Assembly (NCBI GenBank): GCA_038255145.1
Contig: JBBSLP010000036.1
Location: forward strand, 1-56,708
Source of the DNA: WHTX01 sp038255145
Lineage (GTDB): Bacteria; Actinomycetota; Acidimicrobiia; Acidimicrobiales; CAIXPF01
Reading direction: 5' to 3'
Length of the DNA stretch: 56,708 nt
Below, piece after piece: positions 1 to 7,397 of this stretch (positions are counted from its first letter, which is position 1; the number at the start of each line of letters is the position of its first letter). The position numbers and the translations under genes were made by a program. The notes beneath the pieces are model-generated. The model was not told the origin of the DNA. It was given only the letters and a program-made list of their open reading frames with translations, and made no database searches.

Positions 1-99
1 GGCTCCGCCGTCTCCATCGAGCCTGCCCCCGGTGCCACCGCCGTCGAGGCCCGCTCCGCCCCCCTCCCCATCACCGAAGGGGCCCTGCTGTCCAGCTGA
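1..99 (+). CDS. C-terminal end of an unidentified protein (partial)
   Basis: The first reading frame is open from the window edge to a TGA at 97-99 and encodes 32 residues ending in PITEGALLSS. Codons keep the G/C-rich third position of the genuine genes here. The segment is alanine/proline-rich and shows no recognisable domain, so no function can be given. The gene starts outside the window, and the small DUF4177-like gene follows 51 bases later on the same strand. Confidence 0.45.
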   Translation, partial: GSAVSIEPAPGATAVEARSAPLPITEGALLSS

Positions 100-138
100 G
101 CGCCGGCCATGTAGCCCCGGCCCCGGAACCGGCTGGCC

Positions 139-144
139 TAGCGT
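139..144 (+). promoter_or_regulatory. Putative -10 box of a leaderless transcript
   Basis: TAGCGT sits 6 bases before the ATG at 151, which would put the transcription start on or next to the start codon. No Shine-Dalgarno sequence is present. The same TAnnnT arrangement recurs at eight other genes in the window. Confidence 0.5.
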
Positions 145-150
145 GCCCTG

Positions 151-354
151 ATGACCACCCGGTGGGAGTACAAGCTCCTCAGCCCGTTCCTCGAAGGCAC
201 GAAGGCCCCGGGTTTCGACCTGTGGGAGACCAGGCTCAACCAGGCCGGCGCCGAGGGGTGGGAGGCGGTGGGGGAGATCGTGCTCGTGCACAACCCCAGT
301 GGTGGTGGCGCCGACCGCTATCCCCAGCTGCTGTTGAAGCGCCCTCTCGGCTGA
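151..354 (+). CDS. Small DUF4177-like protein
   Basis: This 67-residue protein begins MTTRWEYKLL and contains LNQAGAEGWEAVGEIVL. The WEYK...LN..GaeGWE pattern is typical of the short DUF4177 family, whose biochemical role is unknown. It has no signal peptide or membrane segment. The ATG lies 6 bases after a TAGCGT box (139-144) with no Shine-Dalgarno sequence, so the message is probably leaderless. The next gene starts about 40 bases downstream on the same strand. Family assignment is fairly secure; function is not. Confidence 0.72.
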   Translation: MTTRWEYKLLSPFLEGTKAPGFDLWETRLNQAGAEGWEAVGEIVLVHNPSGGGADRYPQLLLKRPLG

Positions 355-392
355 CCGGGTGGCCACCGTCGGCAGGAGGCACGCTGGCTAGG

Positions 393-1421
393 GTGCGGCC
401 CATCGACGACAACAGCGACACCGTGAGCTGGAACCGCCTCTGCAACGTCGAGGACTTCGCCGACCCGGCCATCCAACGGGTGATGCGGGACGTCTTCCCC
501 CACGAGATCGTGCGCTTCGGTGAGCGCTACCCCGAGGGCGTGGAGTACCGCAAGCATTGGGAGGTGGCCATGGCCGTCGGGTCGCTCGACGCCGCCGGCG
601 TCCTGCACCGCGACGCCGACGTCCTCGGGGTCGGGGCCGGCAACGAGCCGACCATCTTCCACCTCACCAACCGCGTCGGCCGGGTCTTCGCCACCGACCT
701 CTACCTGGCCAACGAGGGCTGGGAGGACTCGGCCAACGCCTCCATGCTCAGCCACCCCGAGCGCCACTGGCCCCCCTCCACCCCCTGGGAGCCCCGGCGC
801 CTGGTCGTGCAGCACATGGACGCCCTCGACGTGCGCTACGAGGACGACACGTTCGACGCCGTGTTCTCGTCGAGCTCGATCGAGCACTTCGGCACCGCCG
901 CGGACGTGCACCGGGCCCTGGCCGAGATCCACCGCGTGCTCAAGCCCGGTGGGGTGCTCTCCATCTCCACCGAGTTCCGCCTCGACGGCCCCGGCCCCGG
1001 CCTGCCCGGCGTCCTCATGTTCGACGACCACGACGTGCGCACCCTGTTCATCGACCCCTTCGACTGGCAGCCGGTGGGGCCCGTCGAGTTCCGGGCCAGC
1101 CCGGCGTCCCTGGCCACCGAGCAACGGCTGGTCGACCTGTCCGCCGAGGTCACCGCCCACGTCGACCAGCGCGGCTTCATCGAGTTCCACCAGCTCGACT
1201 GGGCCCGGTACCCCCACGTCGTGCTCCGCCACGAGGACCGCCTGTGGACGAGCATGCACCTGGCCCTGCGCAAGCCCACCGTCGAGGTCGCGGCGACCCC
1301 CTGGCGTGACCGACCGCCGCCCCGGGCCCGCGGCATCGCCGGGCGTGCCGCACGCTCGCGCCCGGGGCTGGCCGCCCGCCGGCTGGTCCGTTCCGCCCGC
1401 CGTCGCCGTGGACGCAGCTGA
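393..1421 (+). CDS. Class I SAM-dependent methyltransferase
   Basis: The 342-residue protein has a Rossmann-type methyltransferase core. DVLGVGAGNEP forms the SAM-binding motif I, DALDVRYEDDTFDAVFSSSSIEHF gives the acidic motif and motif IV region, and LAEIHRVLKPGGVLSIS is the classic type-11 post-motif. The C-terminus is an arginine-rich tail. The substrate cannot be read from the sequence; such enzymes often act on lipids, sugars or small metabolites. The start is uncertain. GTG at 393 is 13 bases after an AGGAGG (374-379), and another in-frame GTG lies at 423. A TAGGGT box overlaps the first GTG, which would favour the downstream start. Confidence 0.75.
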   Translation: MRPIDDNSDTVSWNRLCNVEDFADPAIQRVMRDVFPHEIVRFGERYPEGVEYRKHWEVAMAVGSLDAAGVLHRDADVLGVGAGNEPTIFHLTNRVGRVFATDLYLANEGWEDSANASMLSHPERHWPPSTPWEPRRLVVQHMDALDVRYEDDTFDAVFSSSSIEHFGTAADVHRALAEIHRVLKPGGVLSISTEFRLDGPGPGLPGVLMFDDHDVRTLFIDPFDWQPVGPVEFRASPASLATEQRLVDLSAEVTAHVDQRGFIEFHQLDWARYPHVVLRHEDRLWTSMHLALRKPTVEVAATPWRDRPPPRARGIAGRAARSRPGLAARRLVRSARRRRGRS

Positions 1422-1486
1422 GCGCGGCGCCTCACCGCGCCCACCCCCCGGTCCGCTCTCGGCCCCCCACGTGGACGAGATAGTGT

Positions 1487-1502
1487 CCCCACACGCGTGG
1501 GG
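1487..1502. promoter_or_regulatory. Perfect inverted repeat upstream of the monooxygenase
   Basis: CCCCAC-ACGC-GTGGGG forms a 6-bp perfect palindrome with a 4-base centre, 66 bases after the methyltransferase stop. It could be a weak terminator of that gene or an operator for the next one. It has no T-tract. Confidence 0.4.
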
Positions 1503-1504
1503 GG

Positions 1505-1520
1505 TTGAACGGTAGTTCAA
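1505..1520. promoter_or_regulatory. Candidate operator TTGAAC-n4-GTTCAA
   Basis: A perfect 6+4+6 palindrome (TTGAACGGTAGTTCAA) lies 107 bases upstream of the monooxygenase start and only two bases from another palindrome. The shape is typical of binding sites for dimeric TetR- or LysR-size regulators. No regulator gene is adjacent, so the cognate protein is unknown. Confidence 0.5.
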
Positions 1521-1627
1521 GCGCAGCTCGCGGGATGTCGGTCCGGGGAGCGACCTCGGGGTCGCCCTCTCCCGATCGGTGCAGCTGACCACCCAGTACT
1601 GAGCCAAGTGAGCAGAGGAGCAACAAC

Positions 1628-3499
1628 ATGTCGTCGGTGAGCATCGACCCGGGTACCGGGCTGAAGATCTTCAACACCCGGGCCGCGAAGGCGAATGACA
1701 AGATCGTGGGCAAGGGTTACTCGGTCGTCGTGGACGAGGCCCTCAAGGTCTTCCCCGAGCCCCCGGCCGGCGCGGTCTTCAACGCCGAGGAGCAGGCCAA
1801 GTACCGCGAGTTCAAGGAGGCCCGCCGCGGCGCGGCCGACTACATGGCCATGGACGGCCCCTTCAGCAAGTACCTGGAGGACGTCTACTCGGCCGACCCC
1901 GTCGAGCGCGAGGCGCTCACCGACGAGTGTGACGTCCTCGTCGTCGGCGCCGGGTTCGCCGGCCTCCTGCTCTGGCACAAGCTCAGTGAGGCGGGCTTCA
2001 TCGACGTCCGCTTCTGCGAGAAGGGCGGCGATGTCGGCGGCACCTGGTACTGGAACCGCTACCCGGGCATCGCCTGTGACGTCGAGTCCTACAGCTACTT
2101 CCCGCTGTTGGAGGAGATGGGCTACTTCCCCACGATGAAGTTCGCCTCGGGCTTCGAGATCCTCGAGTACTGCCAGCAGATGGCCGAGAAGTTCCGCTTC
2201 TACGACCACACCCTGTTCCACACCACCGTCGAGAAGACCGAGTGGGACGAGGAGAGCAAGCGCTGGACGGTCTACACCGACCGTGGCGATGCCATGCGGG
2301 CCAAGTTCGTCATCCTGGCCAACGGCATCCTCACCAGCCCCAAGCTGGCCCGCATCGAGGGCATGGAGACCTTCCAGGGCGACACCTTCCACACCTCACG
2401 CTGGAACTACAACGTGGACCTGGCCGGCAAGCGCGTCGGCATCATCGGCACCGGCGCCACCGCCGTGCAGGCCATCCCCGAGCTGGCCAAGGTGGTCGGC
2501 GACCTCTTCGTCTTCCAGCGCACCCCGTCCACCATCGACGTGCGCGACCAGCGGGCCACCACGCCCGAAGAGATCGAGCAGTGGTCCAACGAGCCCGGGT
2601 GGGCCAAGGCCCGGCGGGCCCGGTTCGCCAAGATCTCCGCCGGTCGCACCGCCATCAAGGCCAACGACGACTACATGGCCGGCCGGGTCAAGGACTTCAA
2701 GGAGCGCAAGCAGCACGAAGGCCGTCTCTCGCCCGAAGAGATGATCGCCAAGCAGCTCGACGCCAACTTCCGCATCATGGAGCAGATCCGGGCCCGGGTC
2801 GATGCCATCGTCGAGGATCCCAAGACGGCCGAGGCCCTCAAGCCGTACTACCCCTACGGCTGCAAGCGCCCCACCTTCCACGACGAGTACCTGCCGTCGT
2901 TCAACCGGCCAAACGTGCACCTGGTGGACACGGCGCCCTTGGGCGTGAGCCACATCAACGAGCGCGGCGTGGTCCATGACGGCGTCGAGTACCCCCTCGA
3001 CGTGCTCATCTACGCGACCGGCTTCCAGTGGATGGCCACGTCGACGTTCAACATGATCGCCGGCCGTGAAGGGCGCACCCTGAGCCAGAAGTGGCAGACG
3101 GAGGGGACCAAGACGTTCCTCGGCCTGCACAGCCAGGGCTTCCCCAACCTGTTCATCGTCACCGGCCCCCAGGGCGGCGGCGGAAGCTTCAACTTCACCG
3201 ACGCCATCGACAGCCACGGCGACTACATCGTGTGGATGCTCTCGACCATGCGCGAGCAGGGCGAGGACGTCGTCGACGTCAACAAGGACGCCGAGGACGC
3301 CTACGCCGAGCACTGCCGCCAGGCCGACATCAGCACCGCCCCGCTGCGGGACTGCATCTCGTACTACAACGGCCACGGCGACGCCGAGCCCGGCAGCCTG
3401 GCCTACTACGGCGGCGGCAAGTGGCAGAAGTACCGCATCGAGGCCCAGGAGACCCTGGCTCCCTACGTGTTCGGCACCACCGCCGGCGCCAACGCCTGA
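1628..3499 (+). CDS. Flavin-containing Baeyer-Villiger-type monooxygenase
   Basis: This 623-residue flavoprotein probably inserts oxygen into ketones using FAD and NADPH. The FAD-binding GAGFAG is near residue 107 and is followed by GGTWYWNRYPGIACDVES, typical of this class. The Baeyer-Villiger fingerprint FxGxxxHxxxW is present as FQGDTFHTSRW near residue 248. A second dinucleotide fold, GIIGTGATAVQ, follows. The roughly 100 residues before the FAD motif make the protein longer than the usual 540 residues, as in enzymes acting on large cyclic ketones. The ATG has a clear ribosome site (AGAGGAG). It is probably a single-gene unit, flanked by palindromes upstream and a hairpin downstream. The true substrate is unknown. 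Confidence 0.88.
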   Translation: MSSVSIDPGTGLKIFNTRAAKANDKIVGKGYSVVVDEALKVFPEPPAGAVFNAEEQAKYREFKEARRGAADYMAMDGPFSKYLEDVYSADPVEREALTDECDVLVVGAGFAGLLLWHKLSEAGFIDVRFCEKGGDVGGTWYWNRYPGIACDVESYSYFPLLEEMGYFPTMKFASGFEILEYCQQMAEKFRFYDHTLFHTTVEKTEWDEESKRWTVYTDRGDAMRAKFVILANGILTSPKLARIEGMETFQGDTFHTSRWNYNVDLAGKRVGIIGTGATAVQAIPELAKVVGDLFVFQRTPSTIDVRDQRATTPEEIEQWSNEPGWAKARRARFAKISAGRTAIKANDDYMAGRVKDFKERKQHEGRLSPEEMIAKQLDANFRIMEQIRARVDAIVEDPKTAEALKPYYPYGCKRPTFHDEYLPSFNRPNVHLVDTAPLGVSHINERGVVHDGVEYPLDVLIYATGFQWMATSTFNMIAGREGRTLSQKWQTEGTKTFLGLHSQGFPNLFIVTGPQGGGGSFNFTDAIDSHGDYIVWMLSTMREQGEDVVDVNKDAEDAYAEHCRQADISTAPLRDCISYYNGHGDAEPGSLAYYGGGKWQKYRIEAQETLAPYVFGTTAGANA

Positions 3500-3518
3500 C
3501 TCAGCCTTCACCTGCGGC

Positions 3519-3564
3519 CACCACCCGCGCCACCCGCCGAGATCGGACGGGGGTGCGGGTGGTG
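3519..3564 (+). terminator. Hairpin after the monooxygenase
   Basis: CACCACCCGC at 3519-3528 pairs perfectly with GCGGGTGGTG at 3555-3564, 20 bases after the stop codon. It lies between convergent genes. The stem is 10 bp with a long loop and no T-run, so termination is plausible but not proven. Confidence 0.45.
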
Positions 3565-3601
3565 CCGCGCCGGGACGGACCGGGCCCGTCTCGAGGCGGG
3601 C

Positions 3602-4149
3602 TCAGCCGTAGACGAGCTGCTCGTTCCAGTCGCCGGGCCGGCCCTCGACGGTGAGGTCGAAGAGGTTCCACAGGGGCTCGAGGGAGTTCATGTGGCGGGG
3701 TCCTGGCCCTCGTCGGACGGGGCGAACAGCAGCTCCGAGCTCCACGAGTGCCGGATGGTCCCGTCGGCATCGCGATGGAACTGGTCGAGCAGGGCGGTGC
3801 ACGACGGGCACGGCGTCTCCTCGAGGGGGAGCGCGGCCAGGGGGCCCGTTGCGGGCGCCGGACGGTCGTCGCCATGGTGGCGGGGGAACATGTAGTGGTA
3901 GATGGCCACGGACTCGACGTGGGCGCCGAACAGATCCGACAGCCGCAGGTCGGTGGGTCCGCCGTCAGGCCCTGCCCCCCTGAACAGGTAGTCCTCGGGC
4001 ACGACACCGCCCGGCGGCAGCGCCCGGCGCGCCGCCGCCACCCGTTCGGTGGCCCGCCGCAGCTCGATCTCGTCCTCGAGCAGGCGATCACGGACAGCCC
4101 GGTAGGCCGCCGACTCGCCGGGGAACGTGAGACCCGATGTGAGACCCAT
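3602..4149 (-). pseudogene. DUF899 (thioredoxin-like) protein, frameshifted
   Basis: The N-terminal part reads MGLTSGLTFPGESAAYRAVRD..., followed by ARRALPPGGVVPEDYLF, LSDLFGAHVESVAIYHYMF and ETPCPSC. This is the layout of the DUF899 thioredoxin-like family. The frame then ends early after SELLFAPSDEGQDP. The expected C-terminus (RHMNSLEPLWNLFDLTVEGRPGDW...QLVYG) continues in the next frame down to a stop at 3602. Adding one C to the CCCC run near 3697 restores a full-length protein, so this is a one-base deletion or a sequencing error. A strong GGAGGAGG lies before the ATG. The enzymatic role of DUF899 is not established. Confidence 0.8.
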
Positions 4150-4245
4150 GGGTGTCCTCCTCCGTGGTGGTCACCCAGGTAGACCCGCCGTCGGGCGGTA
4201 CTCATCGCCGCCGGGGCCTGACGGCGGCCTGACGGCGGACCGCAG

Positions 4246-5232
4246 CTACCAGGCCCAGGCCTCGGGGGCGGGGCCGCCGTTGCCGATGGGCGGGAAGATC
4301 TCGTCGAGACGGGCCAGGGCGTCCGCATCGAGCACGACGCCGAGCGCCTCCACCGGCGCGTCGAGCTGTCCCACGGTGCGGGGCCCGATGATGGGGGCGG
4401 TCACCGCCGGTTGGGCCAGCAGCCAGGCCAGGGCCACGCTGGAGGGGTCTCGACCGAGGTCGGCACAGAACTTCTCCCACGCCTCGATGGCCGTGCGGTT
4501 CGCGTCGAGGTCCTTGCCCGCTCGACCCTCGGTGGACCGGGCCGCCGAGCCGGCGGCGATCTTGGCCAGGGCCCCACTCAGCAGGCCCGAGTGCAGGGGC
4601 GACCAGGGGATGATGCCGATGCCGTACCGCTGCGCCGCCGGCAGCACCTCGAGCTCGACGTGGCGGGTGAGCAGGTTGTAGATGCACTGCTCGGCCACCA
4701 GCCCGAGGAAGTTGCGCTTGTTGGCCGCTTCCTGGGCCTGGACCAGGTGCCAGCCGGCGAAGTTCGACGAGCCCACGTAGCGCACCTTGCCCTGGACGAC
4801 CAGGGTCTCCATGGCCTGCCAGATCTCCTCCCACGGGGTGGACCGGGAGATGTGGTGCATCTGGTAGAGGTCGATCCAGTCGGTCTGCAGGCGACGCAGC
4901 GACGCCTCGCAGGCGCTGATGATGTGGCGGGCCGACAGGCCCTGTTCGTTGGGGCCGTCACCCATCTTCCCGTAGACCTTGGTGGCCAGCACCACCTGGT
5001 CCCGCCGGGTCCCGCCCTGGGCGAACCAGCGGCCGACGATCTGCTCGGTGACGCCCTCGCCCACCTTGCGGCCGTACACGTCGGCGGTGTCGAAGAAGTT
5101 GATGCCCTGGTCGAGGGCGGCGTCCATGATCACGTGGCTGTCGGGCTCGTCGGTCTGGGGACCGAAGTTCATGGTGCCCAGGCACAGACGACTCACGCGC
5201 AGGCCGGTCCGGCCGAGGTTCGTGTACTCCAT
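4246..5232 (-). CDS. Aldo/keto reductase
   Basis: The 328-residue TIM-barrel oxidoreductase belongs to the family that reduces aldehydes or ketones with NADPH. It starts MEYTNLGRTGLRVSRLCLGTMNFG, as typical members do. The catalytic set is visible: D48 and Y53 in DTADVYG, a lysine in VVLATKVYG and a histidine in YQMHH. The cofactor-binding end IIGPRTVGQLDAPVEALGVVLD is intact. It resembles the potassium-channel beta-subunit/YajO-like subgroup; the substrate is unknown. Its promoter appears to be a TAGGTT box 6 bases before the ATG, with no ribosome site. It is transcribed away from the serpin gene. Confidence 0.88.
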   Translation of the reverse strand: MEYTNLGRTGLRVSRLCLGTMNFGPQTDEPDSHVIMDAALDQGINFFDTADVYGRKVGEGVTEQIVGRWFAQGGTRRDQVVLATKVYGKMGDGPNEQGLSARHIISACEASLRRLQTDWIDLYQMHHISRSTPWEEIWQAMETLVVQGKVRYVGSSNFAGWHLVQAQEAANKRNFLGLVAEQCIYNLLTRHVELEVLPAAQRYGIGIIPWSPLHSGLLSGALAKIAAGSAARSTEGRAGKDLDANRTAIEAWEKFCADLGRDPSSVALAWLLAQPAVTAPIIGPRTVGQLDAPVEALGVVLDADALARLDEIFPPIGNGGPAPEAWAW

Positions 5233-5292
5233 GGCCGGAACCTACCGGCGGGCGTGACGGCCGGGAACCGGACGGCCACCCCGCGGCGTCTG

Positions 5293-6603
5293 ATGATCAT
5301 GGCCGCCCACCGGATCCGTCGTCCCCACCTGCTCTTGGCGGCGCTGGCCCTTTCGGGCCTGGCCGCCTGCAGCGCCGGCGGTGCCGCCGAGCCTGCGGCC
5401 ACCACGGCCATGGGCGCAGGACCGACCTCGACGACGGCGCCGACGACGTCGGTGGCCACGCCTGAGGCGGTGGTGGCGGCCGACCGGGCGTTGGCCGTCC
5501 GGCTGTACCACCAGCTGGCGGCGGCGACCCCGGGGGAGGAGCTGTTCTTCTCGCCCTACAGCATCGCCGTCGCCCTCTCCATGGTCGAGGCCGGCGCCCG
5601 GGGCCAGACCGCGGCCCAGCTGCAGGCCCTCCTCGGCAGCAGCGGATCCGGCGACAGCTGGCACGACGCCCGGGCCGCCCTCGACGAGGTCGTGACCAGC
5701 CCGGCACCGGCGCCGGAGGGTTTCGAACCCCTGCGCCTGGCCGTGGCCAACGGCGCCTTCGGCCAGGCTGGCTTCCCCTTCGCCACCGACTACCTCGACC
5801 GCCTGTCCCGAAGCTACGGCGCCGGACTGCAGAGCGAGGACTTTTCGGCCGATGCCGATGCTGCGCGCCGGGCTATCAACGCCTGGGTCGGCGAGCGCAC
5901 CGAAGGCCACATCGAGGACCTGTTGCCCGAGGGCAGCGTCACCGACCTGACCCGGCTGGTCCTGGCCAACGCCGTGTTCTTCACCGGCAACTGGCGAACG
6001 TCCTTCGACCCCGCCGCCACCGCCCCCGGCCCCTTCACCACGGACGGGGGTGAGCGCGTCGAGGTCCCGGTGATGCACGGCTCGATCCGCACCAGCTACG
6101 GCAAGGGCGATGGCTGGTCGGCGGTGCGCCTGCCCTACGTGGGCGGGTACTCGATGGTGGTGGTCGTGCCCGACGCCCCCCGCCTCGGCGACATCGAAGC
6201 CCGCCTGGCCCAGGTGCTCGACGAGGCCCGCGCCGTGGCCGACGACCACCAGGTCACCCTGTCCATGCCCCGGTTCGCCATGGCCACCACGGCCGACCTG
6301 GTGCCGGTGCTGGCCGGCCTCGGTGCGGCCGACGTCTTCCAGGCGGGCACCGCCGACCTGACGGGCATGGCCACGGGTCCCGACGCTGAACGGCTGTACG
6401 TCTCGGGGGCGTTCCACCAGGCCACGGTGGAGGTCGACGAGGAGGGCACCACGGCCACCGCGGCCACGGGGCTCGTGGTCAGCCTGACCTCCCTGCCCAC
6501 CCCGGCCACCCTCGACATCGACCGCCCCTTCCTCGTCGCCGTGGAGCACGACGCCACCGGTGAGCTGCTCTTCCTCGGTCGGGTCCTCGACCCCCGCCCC
6601 TGA
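5293..6603 (+). CDS. Secreted lipoprotein serpin (serine protease inhibitor)
   Basis: The 436-residue protein starts with a lipoprotein signal ending LSGLAAC, where the cysteine would be lipidated. A Thr/Ala-rich linker and a full serpin domain follow. Serpin hallmarks include FFSPYSIAVALSMVEAGARG, LVLANAVFFTGNW and the hinge EEGTTATAATG. The end DRPFLVAVEHDATGELLFLGRV matches the conserved C-terminal strands. Alignment of the hinge with alpha1-antitrypsin puts P1-P1' at Thr-Ser, so an elastase- or subtilisin-like target is more likely than a trypsin-like one; this is inference. It is presumably anchored outside the membrane to trap proteases. A second in-frame ATG lies at 5299. Confidence 0.88.
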   Translation: MIMAAHRIRRPHLLLAALALSGLAACSAGGAAEPAATTAMGAGPTSTTAPTTSVATPEAVVAADRALAVRLYHQLAAATPGEELFFSPYSIAVALSMVEAGARGQTAAQLQALLGSSGSGDSWHDARAALDEVVTSPAPAPEGFEPLRLAVANGAFGQAGFPFATDYLDRLSRSYGAGLQSEDFSADADAARRAINAWVGERTEGHIEDLLPEGSVTDLTRLVLANAVFFTGNWRTSFDPAATAPGPFTTDGGERVEVPVMHGSIRTSYGKGDGWSAVRLPYVGGYSMVVVVPDAPRLGDIEARLAQVLDEARAVADDHQVTLSMPRFAMATTADLVPVLAGLGAADVFQAGTADLTGMATGPDAERLYVSGAFHQATVEVDEEGTTATAATGLVVSLTSLPTPATLDIDRPFLVAVEHDATGELLFLGRVLDPRP

Positions 6604-6639
6604 GTCGCCGGCGCCGACAACCGCTCCGGGCCGGCCGAC

Positions 6640-7362
6640 CTACCCCTCGAAGGCCTCGTCGAACAGGTCGAGCATGGCCCGCCACGAACGCCGATCAGCG
6701 CGCTCGTGGTAGGCGATCCCCGGCACCCCGGCCCGGTCGGCTCCCACGTGGGTGAAGCTGTGCACGGCGCCGCCGTACAGTTCCATGCGCCAGTCGACCC
6801 CGCCGGCCCGCATCTCGGACTCGAAGGCCAGCCGCTGTTCCACGGGGATGATGGGGTCGTCCGCCCCCAGGCACATCAGCACCGTGCCCCTGATGTCGGC
6901 TGCGGCCTCGGGCCGGGTGGTGATCAGCCCGGCGTGGAAGCCGACGACGGCGGCGAGGTCGACGCCGCCCCGGGCCAGCTCCAGGGCCATGGTGCCGCCG
7001 AAGCAGTAGCCGATGGCGGCCACGCGTGACGCGTCGGCCCGGGGTTCGGCCAACAGCACGTCGAGGCCGGCCTGGCCCAGGGCCTGGGTGCGCCCGGGGT
7101 CGGCGAAGAGCTCGTCGAGGCGGGCCATCATGACGTCACGGTCGGTGAGCATCTGGCCCCCACCCTGGTAGTCGAGGGCGAAGGCGACGTAGCCACGCTC
7201 GACGGCGATGCGTCGGGCCCGGTCCTTCTGCACGGGGTCCAGCCCCGGCCCCTCGTGTCCGATCAGCACCGCCGGCCTGGACCCTGTTCCGTCGGGCACG
7301 GCCAGGGTCCCCACCATCTGCCGCCCGTCGACCTCGTACGTCACCTCGCGAATAGCAACCAT
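6640..7362 (-). CDS. Dienelactone hydrolase family protein
   Basis: This 240-residue alpha/beta hydrolase has the dienelactone hydrolase triad: nucleophilic cysteine in GYCFGG (about residue 120), aspartate in GADDPI (about 167) and histidine in AVHSFTH (about 199). The HEGPG near residue 36 carries the glutamate that activates the cysteine in this family. Known members open lactones in chloroaromatic breakdown, but many act on other esters, and no aromatic pathway genes are nearby. The start follows a TAACGT box by 8 bases without a ribosome site, so it is probably leaderless. It is convergent with the serpin gene. Confidence 0.85.
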   Translation of the reverse strand: MVAIREVTYEVDGRQMVGTLAVPDGTGSRPAVLIGHEGPGLDPVQKDRARRIAVERGYVAFALDYQGGGQMLTDRDVMMARLDELFADPGRTQALGQAGLDVLLAEPRADASRVAAIGYCFGGTMALELARGGVDLAAVVGFHAGLITTRPEAAADIRGTVLMCLGADDPIIPVEQRLAFESEMRAGGVDWRMELYGGAVHSFTHVGADRAGVPGIAYHERADRRSWRAMLDLFDEAFEG

Positions 7363-7397
7363 CGGGTTGCACGTTACCCGAGCGACGGGGCGGCCGC

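Noticed and set aside
318..1607. Long open frame on the minus strand over the methyltransferase gene
   Set aside because: It is a shadow of high GC content. The plus frame has methyltransferase motifs, while the minus frame has only low-complexity Gly/Val/Arg sequence.
4217..4239. Short direct repeat CCTGACGGCGG
   Set aside because: Two adjacent 11-base copies in GC-rich intergenic DNA are within what chance and slippage give, and nothing links them to a function.
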